Below, piece by piece: positions 1 to 7,920 of a stretch of DNA of 32,926 nucleotides. Each line of letters opens with the position of its first letter. Position 1 is the stretch's first letter. The translations under genes were made by a program, and so were the position numbers. Location: positions 1 through 32,926 of the forward strand of contig JAITMM010000183.1 of assembly GCA_031277335.1 (NCBI GenBank). Direction: 5' to 3'. This DNA comes from Tannerella sp. GTDB taxonomy: Bacteria; Bacteroidota; Bacteroidia; Bacteroidales; Tannerellaceae. Under the pieces are notes generated by a model. The model saw only the letters and a list, made by a program, of their open reading frames with translations. It did not search any database and was not told where the DNA came from.

Positions 1-828
1 CAAAATCTGCTCGATACGGCACGCAAACATTGGGTCACCGGTCAGGACGCAGCCGGCTATCCTGTTTGGAATGAAGGAGTCCGTTTTCACCAGGTATCGA
101 CCGACGAAGTGTATGGCAGCCTCGGCGCAACAGGATATTTTACGGAAACGACGCCGCTTGACCCGCGCAGCCCCTACAGCGCCTCCAAGACGAGCGCCGA
201 CCTGTTTGTGAAAGCATACATCGACACCTACAAAATGCCGGCCAGCATCACGCGCTGCTCCAATAACTACGGGCCTTATCATTTCCCCGAGAAACTTATT
301 CCATTAGTAATCAATAATATATTGGAAGGGAAAAAGTTGCCTGTCTACGGCGACGGCGCCAATGTGCGCGACTGGCTCTACGTCGAAGACCATTGCAAAG
401 CCATCGACGCCGTGATTCACCGTGGAAAAGCAGGCGATATATATAATGTAGGGGGACACAACGAATGGAAGAATATCGATATCGTGCGTACCATTATCCA
501 AACCATCCGTCAGTTGATGACCGACAATCCTTCATATAGAAACACATTGAAAAAGAGAGTGATAGGGAGCGATGGCGACTTGTCTGTAGAATGGATCAAC
601 GACGACTTGATCACCTTCGTGAAAGACCGGCTGGGACACGACATGCGCTATGCCATCGACCCTTCAAAAATCACGGCCGAATTGGGCTGGAAGCCTGAAA
701 CAGACTTCAATACGGGCATTGTCAAAACCGTTCGCTGGTATCTCGAACATCAGGACTGGGTATCGGAAATCTTGAAAGGCGACTACATCAATTACTACAA
801 CAGGATGTATGCCAATCGGGAACTGTAA
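1..828 (+). CDS. rfbB: dTDP-glucose 4,6-dehydratase, 3' part (5' end outside window)
   Basis: The reading frame is open from base 1, so this is the C-terminal 275 residues of a protein that starts upstream; the first ATG/GTG-like codon near 109 is internal. The enzyme converts dTDP-glucose to dTDP-4-keto-6-deoxyglucose in the cytoplasm, the second step of dTDP-rhamnose synthesis. Visible are VSTDEVYG, with the Thr-Asp-Glu catalytic triad of this extended SDR family, and SPYSASK with the Tyr-x-x-x-Lys pair, followed by RCSNNYGPYHFPEKLIPL and the substrate-binding VYGDGANVRDWLYVEDH segment. A charged insertion before GHDMRYAIDPSK is of the kind seen in Bacteroidetes RfbB. The N-terminal NAD-binding glycine motif lies outside the window. 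The next gene starts 21 bases after its stop, which suggests co-transcription. Other rfb genes, if any, must lie upstream. Confidence 0.95.
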   Translation, partial: QNLLDTARKHWVTGQDAAGYPVWNEGVRFHQVSTDEVYGSLGATGYFTETTPLDPRSPYSASKTSADLFVKAYIDTYKMPASITRCSNNYGPYHFPEKLIPLVINNILEGKKLPVYGDGANVRDWLYVEDHCKAIDAVIHRGKAGDIYNVGGHNEWKNIDIVRTIIQTIRQLMTDNPSYRNTLKKRVIGSDGDLSVEWINDDLITFVKDRLGHDMRYAIDPSKITAELGWKPETDFNTGIVKTVRWYLEHQDWVSEILKGDYINYYNRMYANREL

Positions 829-849
829 TCATTATACACCTCAAAATCA

Positions 850-2319
850 ATGAAAAAAGTAGTAGTTATCGGCGCAGGAATTTCAGGATTGACGGCCGCC
901 ATTTATGCGCAGCGTAGCGGATTCGACGTGACGCTTTGTGAACAGAACGAATGTGCAGGCGGAATGTGTACGGCATGGAAACGTAAAGGCTATCTTTTTG
1001 AAGGCTCGATACACTGCACCGGCTCCAACCCGAAAACGGAACTCTACAAACTATGGAAAGACACTGGAGCACTGGGAGATACGGTTAAAATAAATTTGCC
1101 CGACGTGTTTCATGCCGTGGAATGGGAAGGTCAAATCATCAATTTGTATCGCGACATTGAAAAAACGGTGGAACACCTGACGGCCATTTCGCCGGAGGAT
1201 GGGAAGCAACTCCGCCGTTTAGTAAGCGATGTCAAGGCGTTTTCATGTCTGCAAATGCCTATTTTTGATATCAAGGGAATCAAAACACTCACTCCGAAAC
1301 GTATGACATTCAAGGGATTGATTAAGATGCTGCCCGTGCTTCCCACCTTAGGGAGGTTGAGCAGCGTATCCTGCAAGAAATATGCGGAAAAATTCGTGCA
1401 TCCCGGTATCAGGAAACTGTTTTGCATTATTCCGGACGATTTTTCGTGTATCAGCCTGATTGCCACACTGTCAACGTGGAACATGGGTGACGGCGGCTTC
1501 CCCGAAGGCGGTTCTTTGGGCATGCTTGACAGGATGGTGAAAACGTTTGAGGACCTGGGCGGAAAGATACTGCTGAAAACAAAAGTTAAATGCGTAAATA
1601 TTGAAAATAAATCTGTTACAGGCGTCAAACTGACAGATGGAACGCCTCTCGCAGCCGATGCCGTCATCGTCACGCAGGAGACCATCGCCGCCGTCGAACA
1701 ACTTTTTGACAAACCCCTGAACGACGCGTGGTTAGCCGAACTTCGCAACAGGACAGAGTCAGTCGTCTGCACCTTTATCGGCGTCGGGATACGGGCGAAA
1801 ATCCTTCAAACGCCGATCCCGAAATGGAAATTGACAGAGCCGATCACGTGCGCCGGCAAGACCATAACGGAAATCGGTTTTAACAACTACTTCGGACATG
1901 AAGGATATGCCCCCGAAGGATGTACCACGTTGACTACCACCTTTACAGGCGACACGTATCTGTTCTGGAAAAAGGCCAAGGAGGAAGGTCGCTATGAAGA
2001 TGAGAAACGCCTGCTGTCCGACCAGATCAGGCACGCAATCTGCCAAAAATATCCGCAGGCGACGGACAATATCGAAGTGATTGACATCGCAACGCCGCTG
2101 ACTTACGAGCGATACACCGGCGCCTATCACGGTTCATGGATGAGTATCACGGGATTAGGTAAAAAGATGAGGACGTATCCCGGATTTTTAAAGAAAATCA
2201 GCGGTGTCTATTTTGCCGGTCACCGGCTGATGACGCCGGGCGGTCTTCCGGTGGCGCTTTACAGCGGCCATAAGGCGGCACAGATGATTTGTAGACAGTA
2301 CAATGTGATGTTCAGATAA
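850..2319 (+). CDS. CrtI/phytoene-desaturase-like FAD-dependent oxidoreductase
   Basis: A 489-residue cytoplasmic flavoprotein. The N-terminus carries a dinucleotide-binding motif ([16 protein letters not shown], residues 5-20) ending in an acidic residue (CEQ, around residue 31), then the GG-containing loop CAGGMCTAW typical of the amine oxidase/phytoene desaturase superfamily. A C-terminal FAD-binding motif is visible as [24 protein letters not shown] (roughly 455-480). Relatives in this family act on carotenoids, retinoids and other isoprenoids, but many Bacteroidetes members have no known substrate and no carotenoid genes are visible here. It sits between rfbB (21-base gap) and recR (29-base gap), probably in one transcript. 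The family is clear; the substrate is unknown. Confidence 0.85.
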   Translation: MKKVVVIGAGISGLTAAIYAQRSGFDVTLCEQNECAGGMCTAWKRKGYLFEGSIHCTGSNPKTELYKLWKDTGALGDTVKINLPDVFHAVEWEGQIINLYRDIEKTVEHLTAISPEDGKQLRRLVSDVKAFSCLQMPIFDIKGIKTLTPKRMTFKGLIKMLPVLPTLGRLSSVSCKKYAEKFVHPGIRKLFCIIPDDFSCISLIATLSTWNMGDGGFPEGGSLGMLDRMVKTFEDLGGKILLKTKVKCVNIENKSVTGVKLTDGTPLAADAVIVTQETIAAVEQLFDKPLNDAWLAELRNRTESVVCTFIGVGIRAKILQTPIPKWKLTEPITCAGKTITEIGFNNYFGHEGYAPEGCTTLTTTFTGDTYLFWKKAKEEGRYEDEKRLLSDQIRHAICQKYPQATDNIEVIDIATPLTYERYTGAYHGSWMSITGLGKKMRTYPGFLKKISGVYFAGHRLMTPGGLPVALYSGHKAAQMICRQYNVMFR

Positions 2320-2348
2320 ATGAATATGTTTTTCATGTTTTTCAACAG

Positions 2349-2975
2349 ATGAATCAAAATTTCCCTTCCATTTTACTGGAAAATGCTGTCAATGAACTGT
2401 CTGCCTTGCCGGGCATCGGACGAAAGACAGCGCTGCGGCTTGCCTTGCATATCTTGCGGCGCGATGCCGAATATGCGGAAAAACTGTCGGCCGCCCTTCT
2501 TGCCCTCCGTAGGGAAGTGTCGTATTGCTCTGACTGTCACAATATTTGCGACGGAGTTCGATGTTCCATCTGCGCCGACCCGCACCGCGACCACACGACC
2601 GTCTGCGTGACAAGCACCATCAAGGAGGTGATGGCCATCGAAAACACGTCGCAGTTTCACGGTGTGTATCACGTACTTGGCGGGATCATCTCACCCATCG
2701 ACGGGATTGGGCCGGCCGATTTGGAAATAGACAGCTTAGTCAGTCGCGTGGCGACGGGCGAGGTCAGGGAAGTGGTGTTGGCACTCAGCACAACGATGGA
2801 AGGCGATACGACCAACTTCTTTATATTCAGGAAACTATCTCCTTATCAGGTTAAAATAACGATGATAGCGCGAGGCGTGGCCATCGGCGACGAAATCGAA
2901 TATGCCGACGAGGTCACGCTGGGGCGCTCCATCCTGAACCGGGTGGATTTCAATGATTCGTTGACAAATCATTGA
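2349..2975 (+). CDS. recR: Recombination mediator protein RecR
   Basis: A 208-residue protein, the usual RecR length. RecR forms a DNA-clamping ring and works with RecO (and RecF) to load RecA at gaps. Domains in order: helix-hairpin-helix [20 protein letters not shown] (about 16-35), a four-cysteine zinc finger (CSDCHNIC...CSIC, about 59-76), a Toprim domain starting at [16 protein letters not shown] and including the [18 protein letters not shown] segment, then a C-terminal helix/Walker-B-like region with [18 protein letters not shown]. The ATG at 2349 gives the normal N-terminus. The stop is followed after 3 bases by the glycosyltransferase start, so translational coupling is likely. Confidence 0.97.
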   Translation: MNQNFPSILLENAVNELSALPGIGRKTALRLALHILRRDAEYAEKLSAALLALRREVSYCSDCHNICDGVRCSICADPHRDHTTVCVTSTIKEVMAIENTSQFHGVYHVLGGIISPIDGIGPADLEIDSLVSRVATGEVREVVLALSTTMEGDTTNFFIFRKLSPYQVKITMIARGVAIGDEIEYADEVTLGRSILNRVDFNDSLTNH

Positions 2976-2978
2976 ATT

Positions 2979-4145
2979 ATGAAATTGTCTGTCATCATCG
3001 TAAACTATAACGTCAAGCTGCTCCTCGAACAGTGTCTTTATGCGGTGAGAGCTGCCGCCGAGGGGTTGGATTTGGAGATTTACGTGGTGGACAATCATTC
3101 GACTGACGGCTCGACGGAATATCTCCGCCCTCTGTTTCCGGAAGTTTATTTTATTGAAAATGAGGATAATCCCGGCTTTGCGAAAGCCAATAATCAGGCC
3201 ATCCGTCTATGTCGGGGCGAATATATCCTGCTTTTAAATCCGGATACGGTGATCGGTGAAAACAGTTTGCAGGCGTTGTGCCGTTTTCTGGACGAACATC
3301 CCGAAGCAGGCGCCATCGGCGTAAAAATGCTGAACGCACACGGCGCCTTCCTGCCCGAAAGCAAACGCAGCTTCCCTACCCCGTGGGTGTCGTTTTGTAA
3401 ACTCTTCGGGCTGTCCCGACTGTTTCCTCATTCTCCGCGATTTGCAGCCTACAGCCTGCCTTACCTCGATCCCGACCGGCAGCACCCGGTCGACGTTTTG
3501 GCCGGAGCCTTTATGCTTATACGTCATAAAGCGTTGATGGAGACAGGCTTATTTGACGAATCTTTTTTCATGTACGGCGAGGACATTGACTTGTCCTACC
3601 GCATCACACAGGCGGGATACCGCAATTTTTACGTGCCCGAACGCATCCTTCACTACAAGGGAGAAAGCACGAAAAAGGGCGACAGGAAGTATCTGCACGC
3701 CTTTTACGATGCCATGCTGATCTTCTACCGCAAATATTATCCGCAATCGGGACTGCTGATCTCCGGCCTGATTCGCTTATCCATCGCCCTCAGAAAAGGA
3801 TATGCGGCGCTGTTCGAGAAAAAGTTCAAGTCCGTCAAGCAGCAAATATCACACGATAAATGGTTGATAATCTGCCGTAAATCGCATTTTGAAAATATTA
3901 AAAATGCTGTATCCGTGCAGGTTTCAGTCGCAAATAGTTTTACGTTATGGAATATGGACGAAAAAAGCGAACGGGAAGCTATGAGCCATTTCATTGATAT
4001 TGAAAAGTTTACCGATATTATTTTCTGCTACCCGGATATGCCGTTCGAAAAGATGCTGCTTATCATGGACAAAACTGCCGATAAATCGGCTACGTATCAT
4101 ATTTATCACATTTCCAACGGATTAATTATTTCTCCGAATTATTAA
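2979..4145 (+). CDS. Family 2 glycosyltransferase with C-terminal alpha/beta extension
   Basis: A 388-residue GT-A fold glycosyltransferase. The N-terminus MKLSVIIVNYNVKLLLEQCL and the VVDNHSTDGS nucleotide-binding motif are typical of rhamnosyltransferase-like GT2 enzymes. NPGFAKANNQAI, LLLNPDTVI (a DxD-like metal site) and a later MYGEDIDLSYRI motif, holding the presumed catalytic acidic residues, follow by about residue 205. The core ends near residue 270. The last ~110 residues look like a small alpha/beta unit (WLIICRKSHFENIKNAV ... TDIIFCYPDMPFEKML ... HISNGLIISPNY). From memory this resembles a degenerate form of the Rossmann-like tail found on Bacteroidetes recR-linked GT2 proteins; that comparison is inference. 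No convincing membrane segment is seen. It probably makes surface or capsular glycans; donor and acceptor are unknown. Confidence 0.85.
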   Translation: MKLSVIIVNYNVKLLLEQCLYAVRAAAEGLDLEIYVVDNHSTDGSTEYLRPLFPEVYFIENEDNPGFAKANNQAIRLCRGEYILLLNPDTVIGENSLQALCRFLDEHPEAGAIGVKMLNAHGAFLPESKRSFPTPWVSFCKLFGLSRLFPHSPRFAAYSLPYLDPDRQHPVDVLAGAFMLIRHKALMETGLFDESFFMYGEDIDLSYRITQAGYRNFYVPERILHYKGESTKKGDRKYLHAFYDAMLIFYRKYYPQSGLLISGLIRLSIALRKGYAALFEKKFKSVKQQISHDKWLIICRKSHFENIKNAVSVQVSVANSFTLWNMDEKSEREAMSHFIDIEKFTDIIFCYPDMPFEKMLLIMDKTADKSATYHIYHISNGLIISPNY

Positions 4146-4153
4146 AAACACTT

Positions 4154-4678
4154 ATGCAACTACTTGAAAACGAAATAATTCGCCTAAGGGCGCCCGAGCC
4201 TGAAGACCTCGATATGCTCTATATCTGGGAGAACGATGCTTCGTTGTGGGAGACCGGAAACGCACTCTCGCCCTACTCGCGATATACACTGAAACAATAT
4301 ATTGCCGATGCCGATAAGGATATTTTCGAGAGTAAACAGTTGCGGCTGATTATCGAACTGAAAGCATCGCGTACTGCCATCGGCAATATCGACCTCTACG
4401 ACTTTGATCCGCATCACCGTCGTGCAGGTGTGGGAATCCTGATCGACGCTTCCCATCAACGCAGAGGCTATGCCAAAAACGCATTACAACTAATTATGAA
4501 TTACGCTTTTACATTTATAAAAATCCATCAACTCTATGCTTATATCCCTGTGACAAACACACCAAGCTTACGCTTGTTCGAGCGATGCGGCTTCGAAACC
4601 ATGGGAGAAATGAAAGACTGGCTGCTGACATCCGACGGATATGCAGATGTTCTGTTAGTATCATATATAAATAAGTAA
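4154..4678 (+). CDS. GNAT-family N-acetyltransferase (RimJ/SpeG-like)
   Basis: A 174-residue single-domain acetyltransferase that would use acetyl-CoA in the cytoplasm. It begins IRLRAPEPEDLDMLYIWEND, a start shared by RimJ/RimL and SpeG-type GNATs. It has the beta4 segment AGVGILIDASHQRRGYAKNAL with the pyrophosphate-binding R/Q-x-x-G-x-A loop (QRRGYA), and the late NTPSLRLFERCGF motif. The substrate (protein N-terminus, polyamine or sugar) cannot be told. It follows the glycosyltransferase by 8 bases and is the last gene of this run, so it may act on a sugar or be an unrelated passenger. No clear rho-independent terminator was found in the 200 bases after it. Confidence 0.85.
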   Translation: MQLLENEIIRLRAPEPEDLDMLYIWENDASLWETGNALSPYSRYTLKQYIADADKDIFESKQLRLIIELKASRTAIGNIDLYDFDPHHRRAGVGILIDASHQRRGYAKNALQLIMNYAFTFIKIHQLYAYIPVTNTPSLRLFERCGFETMGEMKDWLLTSDGYADVLLVSYINK

Positions 4679-4788
4679 CACAGTATCTTACCGTCTTCTA
4701 CTATCGAAACACGGCGGCTCTTTTTCAGATAAAATACGGATACAATATAAATCGACGAAAAGAATCTATTGTTAGTAACTGTTTTTTA

Positions 4789-4823
4789 TAGTTATTTAAC
4801 TAAATTAATTAGTTTTCTAACTA
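4789..4823. promoter_or_regulatory. Twin 14-bp dyads, candidate BlaI-type operators
   Basis: Two dyads, TAGTTATTTAACTA (4789-4802) and TAGTTTTCTAACTA (4810-4823), share the plan TAGTT-N4-AACTA and start 21 bp apart, close to two helical turns. The inner half-sites form a third dyad (AACTAA-N5-TTAGTT, 4799-4815). They lie 57 bp before the BlaI-like start, just upstream of a weak -7-like element ending in TTTG (4833-4840). The placement suggests autorepression by the encoded BlaI-family dimer. Binding itself is inferred. Confidence 0.55.
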
Positions 4824-4879
4824 CATTATTCCGTTCTTTGCGGAGAAATTTTAGAAAATGATTATTAAAAGCATACGAT

Positions 4880-5269
4880 ATGAAACGTTTAACAACAAAG
4901 GAAGAAGAAGTGATGCGCTTCTTCTGGAAGAATGAAGCATTGTTTGTCAAGGAATTACTGGCGTTCTATGACGAACCGAAACCTCATTTCAATACCCTGT
5001 CCACCATTGTGCGGGGATTGGAAGAAAACGGATTTCTGGCGCATAAAACGTATGGCAATACGTATCAATACTTTGCCGTGGTCGGCGAGGATGAATACAG
5101 TCAGGGCGCTCTAAAAAGAGTCATCAGCAAGTATTTCGATAATTCCAGCCTGCGTGCTGTCTCTGCCTTGGTGCAGCATGAGAAAATCTCCATCGAGGAA
5201 CTGAAAAAGCTGATTCGGGAAGTCGAGTCGCAGCATCAGGGAGAAATCGGAGAAGATGGTGGAAGCTAA
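4880..5269 (+). CDS. BlaI/MecI/CopY-family transcriptional repressor
   Basis: A 129-residue winged-helix repressor of the Penicillinase_R family, of normal length. The start MKRLTTKEEEVMRFFWKNEALFVKELLAFY and the recognition-helix region PHFNTLSTIVRGLEENGFLAHKTYGNTYQYFAVV (about 34-65) match the family; the rest is the helical dimerisation region. In staphylococcal systems the partner BlaR1 triggers cleavage or release of BlaI and so derepresses the operon. Here a BlaR1-like peptidase follows after 43 bases, and two dyads suited to a dimer lie upstream (4789-4823). The physiological signal is unknown. Such pairs in Bacteroidetes are often not tied to a beta-lactamase, and none is in this unit. 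Confidence 0.9.
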   Translation: MKRLTTKEEEVMRFFWKNEALFVKELLAFYDEPKPHFNTLSTIVRGLEENGFLAHKTYGNTYQYFAVVGEDEYSQGALKRVISKYFDNSSLRAVSALVQHEKISIEELKKLIREVESQHQGEIGEDGGS

Positions 5270-5272
5270 ATC

Positions 5273-5304
5273 TTTGAATTTTTGAATCTTTAAATTTTTG
5301 AATT
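5273..5304 (+). repeat. Tandem octamer repeat (4 imperfect units) before the BlaR1-like gene
   Basis: Four consecutive 8-base units fill the gap between the BlaI-like stop (5269) and the BlaR1-like start (5313): TTTGAATT, TTTGAATC, TTTAAATT, TTTGAATT. The array ends 8 bases before the ATG and so occupies the position of the ribosome binding site. No Shine-Dalgarno sequence is seen there. Confidence 0.7.
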
Positions 5305-5312
5305 AAAAACTT

Positions 5313-6671
5313 ATGGGCACCTTTCTTGTATACTCCTTGCAATCATCCATCTGTCTTGCAGCTTTCTATCTGTTTTACAAACTGTTATTAAGCCGCGACA
5401 CCTTCCACCGTTTCAACCGGTTCGCGTTGATTGACATGATCGTTCTTTCCGCAGCCCTTCCGTGGCTTGCCATCCTGTTGATCCCTGTTCAGTCGTTGGC
5501 TGTTGAAAGCGTGCAGGCAACGCCGGAGATTTCGGATTTCATCCCCCCGCTACTTTCCGCATATTCATCTCCAAACCGTTTATTATCAGCAATATTATTG
5601 ATTTATATCTCGGGATGCGCCGTTTTTCTGCTCCGAAGTATTTGGACTGTATACCGCATTTTACGGCTTATCCGAAAAGGTCATAGAACGAAGATAATCA
5701 ATAATATATCACTGACCGTACACACCGACGGCCGGATTGCTCCGTTCAGTTGGATGAACAACATCGTCGTTTCGCAAACCGATATGAACGAGTCCGGTGA
5801 CACCATTTTATTGCACGAACAGGCACATATCCGCCGGCGTCACACCCTTGACTTGATGCTTGCCGAACTCTGCATCATCTTTCAATGGTATAATCCGGCC
5901 GCATGGCTGCTTTACCGCGAATTGCAGCATGTACATGAATATGAAGCCGATCAATCAGTTCTCAATCAAGGAATTAATGCAAAGCAATATCAATTGTTAT
6001 TAATAAAAAAGGCCGTTGGCACAAGACGCTATTCTCTGGCCAACAGCCTGAATCACAGTAATCTTATTAAACGTATCACTATGATGTTACAAAAAAAGTC
6101 AAGTTCGTGGGCACGGTTGAAGTACACGTATGTACTCCCGTTGGCAGCAATCAGTCTGATCGCTTTTGCCCGTCCCGAAATCTCTCAGCATTTTGACGGG
6201 ATTTCGAATGCCAAAGTTAGTAATTTATTGCGGATCGCCGATCCACCGGGAACAATAAAAAATGAGTTTGCCGAAAATCCGGTCGAGGTGGTCAGTCCGA
6301 TGTTGCAAAACCCTGATGTATCGGCTTCTCAACAGGTTGGAGATACGACGGTCTATAACATCGTTGATGAGAATCCGACATTTCAGGCAGAAGATATAGC
6401 TGCTCAAAATTACCTCGCTTTAAACGTGAGATATCCGGTAAAAGCGCAGGAAGCAGGTATTCAGGGACGTATACCGGTTCAATTTATTGTGGAAAAGGAC
6501 GGCAGTCTCAGCAATATACAAATCTCTAATGACAAAAAGATTGATCCTGAATTGGATGCAGAAGCTATCAGGGTCATTAGTTCCATGCCCAAGTGGAATC
6601 CGGGCAAATTGAAAGGGAATGTCGTAAGGGTAAGATTTACACTTCCCGTCAATTTTCGACTTATGCATTGA
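5313..6671 (+). CDS. BlaR1-like M56 membrane metallopeptidase with TonB C-terminal domain
   Basis: A 452-residue integral membrane protein. Predicted membrane segments lie at about 8-28, 37-60, 92-112 and 272-288. The cytoplasmic M56 zinc peptidase core contains HEQAH at 168-172 and a downstream ExxxE/D element (HEYEAD, 208-213) supplying the third ligand. After the last membrane segment there is no penicillin-binding sensor domain. Instead there is a periplasmic linker and a TonB/energy-transducer C-terminal fold (about 365-452: VRYPVKAQEAGIQGRIPVQFIVEKDG ... MPKWNPGKLKGNVVRVRFTLPVNF). It is paired with the BlaI-like repressor upstream. By analogy it relays an envelope signal to cleave or release the repressor; the TonB domain may couple it to outer-membrane receptors, but that is inference. 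Confidence 0.88.
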   Translation: MGTFLVYSLQSSICLAAFYLFYKLLLSRDTFHRFNRFALIDMIVLSAALPWLAILLIPVQSLAVESVQATPEISDFIPPLLSAYSSPNRLLSAILLIYISGCAVFLLRSIWTVYRILRLIRKGHRTKIINNISLTVHTDGRIAPFSWMNNIVVSQTDMNESGDTILLHEQAHIRRRHTLDLMLAELCIIFQWYNPAAWLLYRELQHVHEYEADQSVLNQGINAKQYQLLLIKKAVGTRRYSLANSLNHSNLIKRITMMLQKKSSSWARLKYTYVLPLAAISLIAFARPEISQHFDGISNAKVSNLLRIADPPGTIKNEFAENPVEVVSPMLQNPDVSASQQVGDTTVYNIVDENPTFQAEDIAAQNYLALNVRYPVKAQEAGIQGRIPVQFIVEKDGSLSNIQISNDKKIDPELDAEAIRVISSMPKWNPGKLKGNVVRVRFTLPVNFRLMH

Positions 6672-6672
6672 A

Positions 6673-6694
6673 ATCAGGGTCGCAAAACCCTGAT
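6673..6694. terminator. Hairpin between convergent genes, possible bidirectional terminator
   Basis: A perfect 8-bp stem (ATCAGGGT / ACCCTGAT) with a 6-base CGCAAA loop lies immediately after the BlaR1-like stop codon and 10 bases past the convergent serine hydrolase stop. No strong U-tract follows on either strand, so efficient intrinsic termination is uncertain; it may instead stabilise 3' ends. Confidence 0.5.
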
Positions 6695-6704
6695 CCAATC
6701 CCGA

Positions 6705-7790
6705 TTAGTTCATCGCCGGCAGCAAATTTTCCCAAACCAGATTGATTTCGGCCTGCATGTCGCCAATATTGGCAGTTATCGCGACGACGGCGTTTTTTTC
6801 GGGCAGGATAATAATGAATTGCCCGTTAGCGCCGTCAGCGCGATAGCCGTTATGCCGGCATCGCCACATCTGGTATCCGTATCCCTGCAGCCAGTCACTG
6901 TCTTCTGGCTTGATTTTCAAGTCCTCACGTTTTGTTCCGGCGGGAAGCGAAGCGATATGCGAAGTCGTAGCCTCCTCAATCCAGGATGCAGGCAGGATTT
7001 GCGCGCCATTCCAACTGCCTTTCTGCAAAAACAGCTGCCCCAGCTTGGCCATATCTTCTGTTTTCACATACAATCCCCAGCCGCCCGTGTTGATGCCCTG
7101 CGGACTTTCATCCCATCTAATCCCCTTGATTCCTAACGGATTGAACAGTCGCGGCGTAAGATAGTCTATCAGCTTTTCTCCGGTCACCTGTTGAATAATC
7201 GCCGAGAGCATATACGTAGCCATACTATTGTACATAAATTCTTCTCCCGGCTGCTGTTCGACAGGTGCCGCCAGAAACGCCTCCACCCAGTCGGCGCCCT
7301 CAGTCTGACGCACCTGATTGACAAGGTTGGCATCGTGTCCGACGGACATCGTGAGCAGGTGACGTATCTCCAGCGCCTGAAGATTGGGACTGACCTCTGC
7401 AGGCAGCTTGTCAGGGAAAAATGAAATCACCTTATCCGTCACTTTCAACCGGTTTTCGGCGACTGCAAAACCGATGGCCGAAGCCGTAAACGTCTTGCTT
7501 ACAGAATGCATGACATGAAGTGAATCGGGCACATTGTTGCCAAACCACTGCTCGGCAACCACCTTTCCGTTTCGCACCACCATAAAGCTATGGATGTCAA
7601 GTCCGGCATTTTTCACAGCCTCCACATAGCTTGTAATCCCTTCAGGCGCAACATTTTCAGCCTGCGGCGTGCTGCGCGGCAATGATTCGCTGCCGACAGT
7701 TGATTCGCCTCCTCCCAAAGCACCGTTTTTACACGAAACCAAGCCAAGCATTAAACTCACAAGACATAAAGAATACATAAATCGTTTCAT
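6705..7790 (-). CDS. Serine hydrolase of the beta-lactamase/transpeptidase family, lipoprotein
   Basis: A 361-residue class C beta-lactamase-like (AmpC/EstB fold) protein. The N-terminus is a lipoprotein signal with the lipobox LVSC and the modified Cys at residue 20, so it is probably anchored on the periplasmic side of a membrane or at the surface. The nucleophile motif S-x-x-K is SVSK at 96-99 and the Y-x-S/N element is YNS at 187-189. Sequence near the C-terminus (YGYQMWRCRHNGYRADGANGQF) fits the third active-site strand. Members include DD-peptidases, esterases and 6-aminohexanoate-dimer-hydrolase-like enzymes, so beta-lactam resistance should not be assumed. It converges on the BlaR1-like gene and is not in its operon. 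Its promoter shares the divergent element at 7821-7858. Confidence 0.88.
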   Translation of the reverse strand: MKRFMYSLCLVSLMLGLVSCKNGALGGGESTVGSESLPRSTPQAENVAPEGITSYVEAVKNAGLDIHSFMVVRNGKVVAEQWFGNNVPDSLHVMHSVSKTFTASAIGFAVAENRLKVTDKVISFFPDKLPAEVSPNLQALEIRHLLTMSVGHDANLVNQVRQTEGADWVEAFLAAPVEQQPGEEFMYNSMATYMLSAIIQQVTGEKLIDYLTPRLFNPLGIKGIRWDESPQGINTGGWGLYVKTEDMAKLGQLFLQKGSWNGAQILPASWIEEATTSHIASLPAGTKREDLKIKPEDSDWLQGYGYQMWRCRHNGYRADGANGQFIIILPEKNAVVAITANIGDMQAEINLVWENLLPAMN

Positions 7791-7820
7791 CCTAAATTAT
7801 TTTTTTTATTAAACAGGCGA

Positions 7821-7858
7821 CAAAGATAGTAATTTTACATATATTTTTGCTATCTTTG
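7821..7858. promoter_or_regulatory. Divergent back-to-back -7 promoter elements in an inverted repeat
   Basis: TATCTTTG, a perfect match to the Bacteroidetes TAnnTTTG -7 box, occurs on the plus strand at 7851-7858 (towards the gene at 7921) and on the minus strand at 7828-7821 (towards the gene ending at 7790). Together they form a 9-bp inverted repeat (CAAAGATAG / CTATCTTTG) with a 20-base spacer. No good -33 TTTG is seen at the normal spacing for either, so each may depend on an activator or only one may be strong. Confidence 0.6.
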
Positions 7859-7920
7859 TAGCATGTCAAGGCTATTATGCTTTGTCCCTCAATTTACAGT
7901 AATTAATTATTTTTCAGCCA

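Noticed and set aside
4679..4788. Spacer after the acetyltransferase gene, examined for a terminator or small RNA
   Set aside because: Only scattered short complementarity was seen, with no stable stem followed by a T-run.
6705..7790. Serine hydrolase read as a beta-lactamase controlled by the BlaI/BlaR1-like pair
   Set aside because: It is convergent to that pair, lacks the TAGTT-N4-AACTA operator at its own promoter, and the family includes many peptidases and esterases.
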